In this document: piece after piece, positions 24,801-37,946 of the stretch
How positions within the stretch are numbered: position 1 is the stretch's first letter
Layout: the number at the start of each line of letters is the position of its first letter
Source: Nautilus pompilius
Lineage: Eukaryota; Mollusca; Cephalopoda; Nautilida; Nautilidae
DNA length: 64,000 nucleotides
Assembly: GCA_018389105.1 (NCBI GenBank)
Contig: JACATO010000687.1
Location: 503,501 to 567,500 of the forward strand
Reading direction: 5' to 3'
Notes under the pieces: generated by a model
What the model saw: only the letters and a program-made list of their open reading frames with translations
Told to the model about the DNA's origin: nothing
Database searches by the model: none
Program-made: the position numbers and the translations under genes

Positions 24801-27800
24801 CTTTTCAGAAAGCTTTCATCAGCATTCGAACGATCAAAGAGCTCCTGACTAATTCGGTTCTTTTTGTTCATCTGTCAACAGATGCGGCACAAATTTTGCA
24901 GCTACTTTATGCATGTTCAATTTTTCTTTTAAAATGGTGTGGCACAAACTTTTACAGATGCCTACTTTTTTGGAAACTTCACGGACAGTCAGGTGACGAT
25001 TTCCATGGATCACAACATGCACTTTCTCAATGTGATCGTTGTCCATTGTCGCGGAAGGTCATCCAGATTTGGGATTGTCTTCGGTGGATGTTCTTCCCGA
25101 TTTGAAATGCTGGCACCACTTTTGACATTGTGTATGGCTCAAACAGTCCTCCCCATAGGCCTGTTACAACATTAGGAAAGTCTCCGTAAAAGTTTTTCCC
25201 AATTTGAAAGAATTTCACACAAACATGTTGCTCTTCAAGATCCTTCATTGTTCAACTTGTGACAAATTGCCAAGTGTACTAAAGATATGTTCATTCTAGC
25301 ATGTGTAGATCAATGACTAACTGACGTGGCATGATGTGGCTACTATTAGACTGAAGGTGAAGGTCACTAATGTACAGCACTGCAGTCATGAGCATGCTGC
25401 GCCGGCTGGTTAGTGCACTGTTTTAAAAGTTTGGTTTCTCTCTGGACAGACCTTGTATTACCTATCACAATCTTTTAGTTATTCACTCAGCTAAAATAAA
25501 TTTAAAGTTGATGAACAGCAAAACTATCCAATCTATAACACTTGTGTTATTTTAACAAAGCAGCAGGGAAAAAAAGTTTCAAATACTCTTATTACTGCAT
25601 GAAGGAGAATCGTGTCTGTCAATACACTAATGGTAAATAAATAGTATTATCGGGTTTTGTATTCAATGGAAAAATGGCTGACATGTATCCAGTGAGAGAA
25701 TTTTAATATAATAAAACATACATGTCCATGCGAGTCTGAAGATCCAGCTCATGTTAGAAATTTACAATTTCAACAAATTCACAAAATGGATAGGAATAAC
25801 TTCAAATTAGAAGTTAAAATAAATGTCAAGAAAATTTAACAAACATTAAACTAATCTTTTAGAACTGTTAGTTTTCATATATTTATGTGAAATAATTATA
25901 ATGAGGAATCAGCATTTCTCTCTCAAAATTGTTGTTGTTGTTTTCCTTGGCTGTAAAATAGCCAGGAAAAAACAGACTACCTGTTCACATCTGATCTTCA
26001 CTCACAGAGACGATATGAAGGTTGCTTATTTTACTTCGTTGTTGTAATCAAATTGACTTGGTCTGTGGAATGAGAGCTAACAAGAAATATCTTAACCACA
26101 TTTTAATTTAATTGCAAAAGTACTATGCAGCAAAGAATGATGGGAAGAGACTTGTTAGCATGTTCTTTTTAAAACAAAACGTATTAAATTATAAGATCAT
26201 GAGAAATATACAAATACAGTTCAAAAATAACACAGGGAGACATCAACATAAGGCATACTTAATCGTTAAATAATTTCAATAATAAAATTAAAAAAAAAAA
26301 TTAAACTATAATTAATTTGCTAACCTAATTTTTGATAAATTGATTTCAAGCTAGAAAATTTTATTGCTGTATGTTATTGCACTTGTAATATTGTACAGCA
26401 CAGAAGCAAGTAGCACTAATGCTATGTGCTATTTCTTATCAACCTGTAAACCAAATTAAATAGCTTGTCTCATGATTTATGATTATTCATGTCCTCAGTA
26501 AAGAAATGTTTATGTTGATTTTTGTTATAGAGGCTAGAATATCAATACCTACACATTGTATTACAATTATACAACTTTACTGACACACAAACATTAAAAA
26601 AAACTTGCAAATGCAAGTATAACACTTATAGTCTCAAGCCCTGTAGTTTTAGCTTAGTTTTATTTTTTTTAAAAATTATCTTTTGAGGTTCAAATGCAGT
26701 GCTCTGTATATTAACCCTGCCATTCTCATAAAAAGATGTGTCTAACTAAAATTTATGTATTTTAACTGTGATTATGTATGTACTGAATAGCTAACTGAAT
26801 AGGTCACCATGGTGAAAGCAGGAGGATATCATGGTGTCTGTCTGTTATAGGCGATTCTGGCCACTCTGAACAAACAATAGAGTGCCAAAGATCTCAACTT
26901 TTCACAAGTTTGTGGCCAATATTATTGCAAAGTTCTTTGTGACTGCTGCAGCAAAAATACCTAAAAGACACCCAGCAGCGACATGACATCCCGACCAGAA
27001 CTCGCTACACCCACGCACTCACTAGAGATCCACCTGCTGATAATGGAATAGAAAAAAGCCAAATGAAGGAACTGATGTCATTCTCCCCAACTTGGCTAGA
27101 GGAGGGTGCTTATAAGGAACCCTTTTGTCCAATATAAAATGATACGAAAGGTCCACAGAGAATGTCTGGTGAGACTCCCTGGTATTGATAATGTGCACTG
27201 TTCACAAGCAGTCCAGGTATCCACAATTCACACCTGGCTTAGGGGAAGAATTAATGAAGACCTTTAAGCCCATGGTCAAACATGGAGGTGGAAGTGTCAT
27301 GGGTGGTATAAGCTGCCATCTGGCAAAGCAGAAAAACAGAATTGGTATTTGTCAATGTTGACAATGATTGGACAATGACAATAAAGTGTTTGTCAGTTGA
27401 GCTCATAATTTATTTCAGAAAATGATAAGTTAAGATAAATCAATTCATAAGTTGGGACACAATTACTTAAAACAATCTATATATTGAATTCTTGGTTGTA
27501 TGATATTGAAAAAAGTCCTGGTATGCATAATCAGACAACAGTGCATCAGCATGTACATATTTAACATGTTTTAACATATTCTGATGACCTTCATCCAGCC
27601 TAATATTTTTTTTTTTGTACAACTCTACTATAGATGAATGAATTTTATTAGTTTATAGACCATAGGGTACAAGTAGCTAATTGTCCACTGAATGAGGCAG
27701 CTTTATTCAGCTCTATTCCTCAACAGCATTCAACCATTATAGATGGTTTTTAGCACAGTGATCTGCACAAATAAAGAAGTGTCTTCAGAATAGTCAGGTA

Positions 27801-30800
27801 ATGGTTCTGATATCTTTACTATGTGGATGATGTGTGACCAGCATTTTGGAGTCTCATATATTTGGACAAAGCTGAATTCTTTCATCTTGTGACAGATAAA
27901 AAATACATCCAGTTATATAAACTCCAGAAAATATTTCTTTAGTGTTGTAAAATGCCTTCTGAAAATCACACATAATCAGATTGAGTCTTAGTTCAAAATC
28001 ATACTTCATCAGGACCTTGAATACTCAGTAGTATACACGATCAGTTTTAGATTTAGACCATGAAACGTACAATGCATATAAATTGTTGTTACTTGATAGA
28101 ATGAATAGTTAATATAAAAGAAGTGATCAAAACCAACTTCACCAGAGTCATGCAGCAAGAATTTCTTATACAGAAGAATAGATTGCAAAGTATCAGGTAT
28201 GTTTATTTCTGCAAATGATTAAGGGTTTTGAACTGGTTGGCTCTTTTAGCATTGTGTGTGTGTCTGATAACACAGAAAACAGCTCCCTCAAGTTGCTAAC
28301 TGTTGAAATATTAGTGATCAAACTTTTAGCTGCTTCATAAAATAGTGTTTTTCAAGTGGTTGGAAAACTATGTAGAATAATGTGTATAAAACACAACTAT
28401 CCTAGTACTTTTTCTATACAAAATCTTTACTTTCTTCAGTTATCCCTTTATACTTAAATTATGCTTAATTACTAATGTTTAATTTGTAAATAAATTTTCT
28501 TTAGAAATAGGTAGGTAGTCATGTCAGCTTTGTTGCGTTTGTTAAAAATGAATTAGCTTTCCTTTTACTAATTAAATAGTGTAAATAATTATTTTCAGGC
28601 TGAGCTTGTTAACATACTTTTACATTTCTAGATCTGTTTCATACTTCAGCATGGTTACAAGGTGTATAAGCTACACTAACTCCTAAACCATGCACATGTG
28701 CTTGCTCTTTCTGTTATTAAATTTTACCACAAAGTCTATTCTATTACCAGGTGGTGCATTACATATCTTTGCTGTTAAAAAATTTCAGACCTCTTAAATG
28801 TTAGCATTGAATGGCCTTTCTCCAAAACTATCTAGGTTTTAGATCAATCACATAAATCATGCCAACCACCCTCCCTGTTCAGTTGGAACTTTGCTAAACT
28901 TACTGCCACTAACTGACATATAGTTATAAGACTGATCTAGTGCCACTTAAAACAATACATACAAGAATTGATAAGAACCAGACTAGTCTCTTTGACTGAA
29001 AATGATACCATAACTGTAGCTAGATAAATATGAAAACCTCCAGAAGAAATACTTTTGTCCATTCAAGCAGCACACAAAAATTAGTCAAAGAAATGTTTAA
29101 GTCAAATGACACTGAAAAGTGTGCTATTTCAGCAAGATATGAACATCAAAAAAGTTGGATTGTAAGACTGTAGTCTTAGTGCATGGATTGTGAAAAAACA
29201 GGAGGCTTTTAGGGCAGCAAAGGGAATTATGGGTAAAACTGAACTTATGAAAGATAAGCCTACGATGAATATCTAAACATGCTGGCACTGGCTATCAGAA
29301 ACATGGCCAGTGTGAATACAAACAAAACAAGAGTACTGCCAGTAAATCTACATGAACTGTATGCACAATTTAATTTAATAAGCATATAAACTACTAATTT
29401 CTAAAATTTTGAACTCCAGCAAAAGTAGTACTTTACCTTTGGTTATGGTGGCAATTGCTCTGTGCCTGTGTGTACAATTCACCAAAACGTGAAACTGGTG
29501 TTTGCCTTATTAACTCTTCCAGAGAGCTGGGTTACCAACAATCAAAAGAGAAGACCATGTGACACACAATGAAGATTGAAAGCTGCACTGATGTAAAAGT
29601 TGCCCAGCTAAGACTCAATGCGGGATATGTTGAAGATGATGATAATGACTTCAAACAGTGGGTGTGGACAGATTGAATTATCCTGTTAACTTAGCGGATG
29701 ACTCTTGAAGGGTACCTCACTGTTTTGGCTAACAAAGCAGAGGTCTTGGAAGCATGCTGTAATCACCATTTTGGACTTTGACAAGAACCACTCATTTATT
29801 GTTTAGGATGTAACCCAGGGAAGTAAACAAAAAATTCCTGGGCTACAGTACACCAATTTTCTGTGTGCTACGAGAAAGATAGGTGTTGGAGCATTTATCA
29901 CTGTTCATGCATTTTTGAAGATGGTGTTGTGATAAGTCTGTCAGGCTAACCCTAGACTCAGGAAGGTCTACTATTTTAGTGCTTACCTTACTGATGGCTC
30001 TGTAACACAATACAAAAACATCAAGATTTTAGTCAACATGCTGTCATCTTTAAATTAGCAAAATGAGGCCTACTTTGCCAAAAGCTATGGTAGGAATATG
30101 TGATGGTACAAAATGACCCACAATTCATACCAGGTTCAACTACTTGTGGATGGTAAAGCCTCACAAAAATTTTGCTGTTTGATTGGTGCAACTGATATAA
30201 TGAAAGAATCAAGTTTTTCTTTGCACCAATCAAAGCCATACCATGAACCAGAGATATCCATCATTATACTAGTGTCTGCTACAAAAAAAAAAAAGTATCT
30301 GAAAATTATTTCTACTGCCGAGGAGGAGTCACACACAAAAATTAAGTGCATGTGTGTATTGGTGTATTAGCAATCTTTTAAGTTCCAGATAAGGAAGATC
30401 TGTGCTGGGTACCAGAGATTCGTAGTCTTTGCTGCATTCCTGCATTTGTAATCCAGTCAGTCAAGACAATACATGAAATCAAAGGACTCAACTATCGCCA
30501 AATTTTTTGATTTTCAGAAGCAGCAATAGGTCTACCCTTCATCAGCAGTACTATAAAAAATTAACAGTTTACTTATTGTGGTTTCTCTTTAATCTTTTTT
30601 GTTCAAGTTGGCTAAAACTGGGCAGGGCAAACCAGCCATAAACAGTCACACACTGACAAATCATTTCTATTTATACTTTAGATAGTACATGTAGAAGGAT
30701 GTTGATCAGCATTATCACTTTTTCTGGCTATTTATATTACTTTGTTTTCCTATGGAAACCACCATGAGAATCGCTCAATACCTAGTTGGTTTATTCACTT

Positions 30801-33800
30801 GATGTGTGTGGAATCCAACACTGAAATCTTTCCTTCTGGTGATGTGGAGGTCTCAAGTGTTCATACCTCAGATGTCTTATCATTTAGCTGGTTGGATAGT
30901 GATGGAGAAACATCGAGGAATGTGTTAAGCAATGACAATGGCAAGAAGAGCAAGGTCATCAAGTGGAGTTAAAGTCATCTGTAGCTGATCAATGTTCCAG
31001 TGTTTTTGCAGTCTACCAGCACAAACATTAATGCCCCTAATCATGCAAAACCAGTGGATTTCTTCTGAGCTAGTACCAAAAACTTTTTCCATTGTATAGC
31101 TGATGAGACTAACTGCTATACCACACAGATCCAGGAGAAGGCAGGCAGAGCTGACAACATTTGGAAAAACACCATCAGAGAAGAGATAAGCTTTCCTGGC
31201 AGTAAACATAAATATAGGTCTCCATTTTGTGCCATCCATTAAGGATTTTTGGAGAGGATGACAAAGTTAATGTTGCAGAAGTGTCAAAAGTAATGACTGT
31301 GATGAGATTCAAGAAAATGAATTGGTATTGGCAACTCTATGACAAACAGTTGAGCACCTGCCATTGATAACTCTGATAGAGACTAGCTTCTTAAAGTCAG
31401 GCCTCTTCTTGATGTGGCCACCAGAAAAAATTCAGACCAAGTGCCAGCCACAAAAGAGATCAGCATCAATGAGACTTTGATAGTCCTCAAGAACAGATAC
31501 CACATGAAGCAGTACCTTTCCATCAAACCAATCAAGTAGGGCCTGAAGGTGTGGGCAACAGCTGATATATAATGGCTACATGATAAACTTCAGCATTTAA
31601 ATAGGAAAGATCAAGCATCAACATCAGCAGGAGTTAGTTGCATATGTGGTAGAAAGCATTTAGGAACACCTGCAAAAGAAAGAATACCACCTCTACTTTG
31701 ACCTCTGAAAATGCTGAAGGAGAAAGGGTTTTATGCCTGCTCTTCTGTTTGCAAGAATGAGAGGTTTGCCTACTGACTTCAACAACAAGCAACAACTACA
31801 GTAAGAGAGCAGCAAGTTGTGACAGAAGGATCATCTCCTGGACTTCTGCTGGCACAGTAAGGGAAATATCACATTGCTGAGTACGAAATGTAGCCCTGAG
31901 AAAGTAAGCATCCAAAAGAACTGATACACCAACTATAGTCCCATGCCCACAAAGCTGTAAAACCAGTACATGGGTTAAGTATTCGAAGTACTTAGCTACC
32001 CAGAAATAAATCAAAACAAGAAGCAACAAGTACTACTGAAGAGGGTTTGAAGAGTGGGTTTGCTCCAGGAAACAGAAGACACCCAAGAAGAGTGGTGGTC
32101 ATGTGCACCCCAACAGCCAAGACCACCACATCCTGGCAAGGAAAGAGGGGAAGAAATAGACCTCCAGGAATGGTCACAAAACCTCTTCAGATTGTGGAGT
32201 AGAAACCAGCTTTTGCTGCCAGCTCTATACCATTTCCATATGCATGGACAGTGGCTACAAACAGTGACTGACAACTTCCTGGAAGTGAATGATTTTATTT
32301 TTCGTTTTGACTTTCCACACTTTGTACTATTTAGTCATTCATAATTTCTTAATGTTTTTAAAATTATAATATCAGGTAGATGCATTCTGAGCAGGCATCT
32401 TGAAAATTGTCTGAATGTTTGTGCATGTAAAATATTGCATTTTCCGAACAGGAAAAGGTTAATATAATTTGTAAAATGTGTAGATGAGTTTGTGTGTGTG
32501 AGACGTATTCCTGTTTCAGTTTCAGAGCAAATCAAGAAGAATAATGAATTTAAAAAATAAAACAAATATGTACAAAATCTGATATATATTTGCAGGATAA
32601 AAATCTGTTAAGCCATATCTAGTGATTTTATGTATAAGAATCAATATCCATGAGTATTTATATGGCTATGTTTGCATTAAAAAACTAATTATGAAGCAAA
32701 AATGGAATATTTGGATTTGGTATATTAATAGTACATACTAATATAGATGTTCCTAGTTCTCAGAGATATTTCAGTTATCTACAGCAAAGACAGACTTTTG
32801 CTGAGCAGCTAAAACACATATTACAAATAATATTTCAACTGTAAAAACAAATTCAAGACATAACAATCACTAAATAACACCATATAAAGGATAAAATATT
32901 ACTATTTAACTCAAAAAACAGCAAGATTTTCTCAGAAAGATCCTTTACCTTTTTTACCTGGCTCATAGAGAGGAGTAAGGACTGCTGGAATTTTACTATG
33001 TGAAGCAAGTGGCACAATGTACATGTCCTTGATGTGTTTACTGTTGTTTCCCACCACGCCACACCGGCCACGACTATTTAGGTAGGAGTAGAGCTGCACG
33101 TAAGCATTCTTTTCGTCATCAGCTCCTGGAAGAAATCTCAGCACACAGATATCCTGACAAAATAATAAAAGCACATCACAACATCACGTACATACAAAGC
33201 TCTCCTACACAGACAGCAGCTTTATCAATCAATGGAAAACAAATGCAAATACAGCAACTAAAATTCCTAATCATGAACTTTACATAAAATAAACTTATAA
33301 ATGATAAAAATTTATATCTATAAATTAATAAATCACTAATAGCATTAATCAGATCTTAGTTCATAATGATAAGGGCAACTGCTAATGATTAATATCATAA
33401 AAGGAATCATGTTAGCTTTACTGAACATCACAAGCTGACAAACAAGCAAATGTATTAAAAACTAATTCATCAGTACACACCTCATTCCTGGTGGGGACTA
33501 GTGGTGCAAGTAACAGCTTGGCTTTTTATTACAACATCAGCATATGTTTTCATCTTCATAGGTGATAAAATTACTCAAAACTCTTCAGGTGTAACTAGGA
33601 TTCCAAGTATATGTAGCCTAATGTGCAGGGATAAGAATGGCAAATGTAGATGTCACATAGTATGCTTTGCTTGCCTCAATCTCCTGAGTTTCTAAATTTT
33701 TTCAATAATAAAAATGGCTTAATCATATCTACTGTAAGAATGAAGGAATTTGGTTTCTTTAAGCCAGCATAATCTTTGTTTTCCAGTTCTTTTATTTTTT

Positions 33801-36800
33801 AATCCTATCACATTCAAGATGACTAAAATCAGCCAAAGACAGTTGGGCATTGACAAATCATTTAAGGATCACTTTTGACTATACTACAAAGAGTATACAC
33901 AGGAAAATGCTCTCACATTAATCCTTCAGGTATTTATATTGTCAGTTTTCCTGCAAATGTGACTTTATTAGTCAAGTTACTTGCATGAATAATCCTGATA
34001 ACCTAATGTGTTATCTACTTGTATTACTATTATCTATATGATAGAATCTGATAGAGAATCCTTTCCTTCTAAAAATACCACTATAGGTCTGTACTGTCAA
34101 TTGAAGATTAATGTAGTGGGAAAACAGATTTAATATCAAAAGTAATGACAGTGAAGTGATTCAGGAAATCTATCTTGGCTTCTCTGTGATAACAGAAAAT
34201 TCATTCCACATCATTTTTTTTTTTTACTTTTTGCACTATAAAAATGCATTTTTCTCTTAATTTTCTGGACATATTTCCTTTCCATTTGGATTACTAAACT
34301 GTGCTAAGTCATTTGTGCTACTGAATCATTCAATGATTTCTTAATGTTTTTTAATAATTTTAATCAGGTAGATGCATTCTGTGCAGCCATCTTGGAAAAT
34401 GTCTGAACATTTGTGCATATTAAATATAGCATTTTTTGAACAGGATTAAAATAAATATATACATGCAAACTTTTCTTGTTTCTCATTATACACTGTATAA
34501 AGGAGTAGCAGAAATGGGGCAATGGCCTATCATAACAGCTTGTGTTGATAAACTGATCATGTAAAACAAAATAATAAATATAATGTAAACTCCATTTATA
34601 TATATATATTTGAGTTGACAATTTGTAGAGTCAGTCACAACAAAGCTCATTTTAATGGACAAACTGAAAAATTAAAAATCGTAATGAGGAAAAGAAAAGG
34701 AACAATAATGAAAAATTTTTGTAACTGGCAGAGTAAAAAATTTCCAACTCAACTTTTTTTAAAAGAAGAAAAAAAAGTACATAATTGACTGGGAGTAAAA
34801 ATTAACTATCCAAACTAAGCTTTTGTTTATTAACTTTAATTCATCGTTTTTAGACAACACGGCTCAGTTTTGTTAATAGCACAGTAAACCAAATGAACAA
34901 TGATGCTAAATGTCAAATTTCTCATCTAAAATCACCAAAGCAGCTCTTATTACTAACCTTGCAAATACACCAGTTAACACCCCCCCCCGAAAGTCATAGA
35001 ACATAAATTAGGTCAGCCCAGTTGTTATATGCATTTATACATATTTCTAAAATTTAACTTTTAAGAATTATTTTTTGTTGTTTCAATTAATAAATAAAAT
35101 GAAGATATGTCAGAACAAAGAATGACTGATCAACCTAATAATAACATATACAAACCATACCTCCATCCTTGAAACTTTTAAAAGCATATTTATATTCATT
35201 TCATAAAGATGTTATCTGGTCCAAAATCCATAGAAAATTCTCATCCCTGATTATGAAGAAAAAATTTATTGGAAACAAAAGTACTGAGTAATCATCACTA
35301 AATCTGCAGCTGCAAGTTCAATATTATACCTATAATCATGGCATATTTGCTTTAGTTTTGCAAATGTAATGTTGTCTGGTTTCCCTGAATAATAAAGTAT
35401 TTGAAGAGTACTAGCAAATATTCAAATATTAATTTTGGTTTTTCATTTCATTATCAACTCACACGAGATCCAGATTGTTTGATACGAGAAAGATAATCCC
35501 AAATGAGTTCTGGAGCAATTCTTCCACACACATGTATAGTGTCCTGCATCTCCTAAAAGAAATAAGCTTCATTAAGTACATTTATATACAGCATAGACAT
35601 CAAAATATCCAAGATATTGTGCTGTAAGTTTTTCAGATATGTGAATTATTGAAATAAAAATAAATTATATATATAAAAATAAGCTGAAAATACAGAATAT
35701 TAACAAGTGTTATGTACTATTGTGTAGTCACATTTTCTCTTGAAATCTGTCTTGCTATTTCACATTTAGAAATTTCACTCTGACAAAAGTCTTGGCTCTC
35801 AGACTGTCCAATTTCAATGTGGTTTAATGGATGTCTAAATTAATTTTATTATGTTTATAAAAAAAGTCAGCCAGCAAGCAGAAGTAAATTACTTGTAATA
35901 ATTTAAAATAAAACAACATATCGTTTACATATTTAGGTCAAGGTGAGAAATGGAATGTTATAGATGATGTGATGCTTATTTAAACTAGGTAGTCAGTTCA
36001 GGGATTTTTCACCATCTAACTAAAGAAGCAAGCTTTGATAATCTTTCTGTTGCTGATATAGTCTGAGGAGAATTGTTCTGGTGTAATGAAATTAATTTTG
36101 CTGTTTATCATCTTTTGACCAATCAACCAACAAGCTGCTAGTTGTCCAATTAGATCATACTTTTGGGATAATTAAATCTTTTTCACAGTTAGTAAGAGAA
36201 TCCATATTTTGCTGACCTCAGCAATGAGTTTGCTTAGTTCACTGGGTTCCAGAGCCACATGGATTACCTCTTCATATTTACTTACTTTTGTCCATTTGCA
36301 TGATCATTTTCTAGCTAATCTTTTCTGCTCTTCTACTCTGGTGTTTGTGAGACGCCTCTTTGTTTTACCAATGTATTTCTAACCAAAGCTAATGCAGTAA
36401 ATTGTATGCTTGATAGAAACCAAATAAATCTTGCTTTTGGACCAGATGTATTAACTAGTTTCTTGATGTCACAATACTTTTGTAAATGACTGATATCAAA
36501 TTTCTCTCAAAGTCAGGCCAAACATCTGCAAGTTCTTTTCATGTATAGTATCATAAACTTTTGTCATAGTTGATTTGTTTGACTCTGCTGTCTTTCTGAC
36601 AAATCATGCAGGATAGTCATTTTCCAGAAAGCCGATGATTAGATAGATGTTTTTCCAGCCCTAGTTTTTCTTAAGGATATATTCGCTCTGCTCCCTACTA
36701 CCTTAGGTGACATAAAGTGCAGATAGTGTCTTTCTGTATACAATGGAAGTTTGACCTCTCTCTCTCTTGGAAACCAAAATTATATTTAAAGAAAGCATGC

Positions 36801-37867
36801 TTTATGAAAAATATCTGTGGCATCTTAACATTATTGCATAGCAAGAAAGTCCTTTTGAGAAGGAAAATCATTGAAATTAGTTTCTTAGTTAGTTCTACTA
36901 ACAAGGTGATGTTGATTAAAAGTTTGAAACAAGTATTTAAAGAATCAGGAAGGTGAGCTTTCAGGATGTATGGATGAGTAAAGTTTTTTCTAAACTCACA
37001 TTTTTGTGTAATTCAATAAATTGGTTAAAGTTGCCTGATCAAGTGTCCAGGTACTATAAAGACAATTTAATTCAGTATATAACAGCAGCACTAATTTTTA
37101 AAAAATTTATTTTAAAAATCTAAATAATAAAAAAAAAATCACTGTACCAGAGATTCTGTTGGGCCGGACATTCTGTAAGCAGTGGTCATAAATTTAACGA
37201 GATCTTGCATGTGAATGAATCCTTTCCAAATAACTGGGCTCAATGGAGTAAATTTGGGCTTTACTTCTAATCCTGACTGTAAAGCAGAATCTGGAGACCT
37301 GAAAACACAAAGCATCACATTTACAATGCATATATAATAGTAGCTTTGATGGACATTTTAAAAATTATATTTTACAATAAATTAGAAGAGCACAATCACC
37401 AAATAACTACACTTCCCTGCCCTATGACAGAAAACAATTAATTTTATTTTGATCCTTGGCATAAGTTGTTCCATTAAATAATAAACTTTACAGATTTGAA
37501 CTTAAAAAAAAAAAAATTATGCATTTAGTTTTGTAAAATCTTTATAGGTTACATATATGAATTTTATTATGTTGATGTATTAATACAAATTTCCTATGTC
37601 TACAGATTTTATCTGGTTATTGATATGTCTTAAACTTGCATATTTACTGTACAAATACTTAGTTGGAAATTTTGACTACCATTAACTGAGAAATTTGTGA
37701 ATTGATCTTCAAAGGTTGTTAAAGAATGTTCTAAGTATCAGTGTACTCATTAATAGTTTATCTCCAGGAAAATTGTTTGGTTGGTTATTCCATGTTTACA
37801 CAAAAATTAGTGGTGCTAATCTTGACAAATAATATCTCCATTTGAAAGGGGGTTTATATTGTAAACA

Positions 37868-37946
<79 letters not shown>

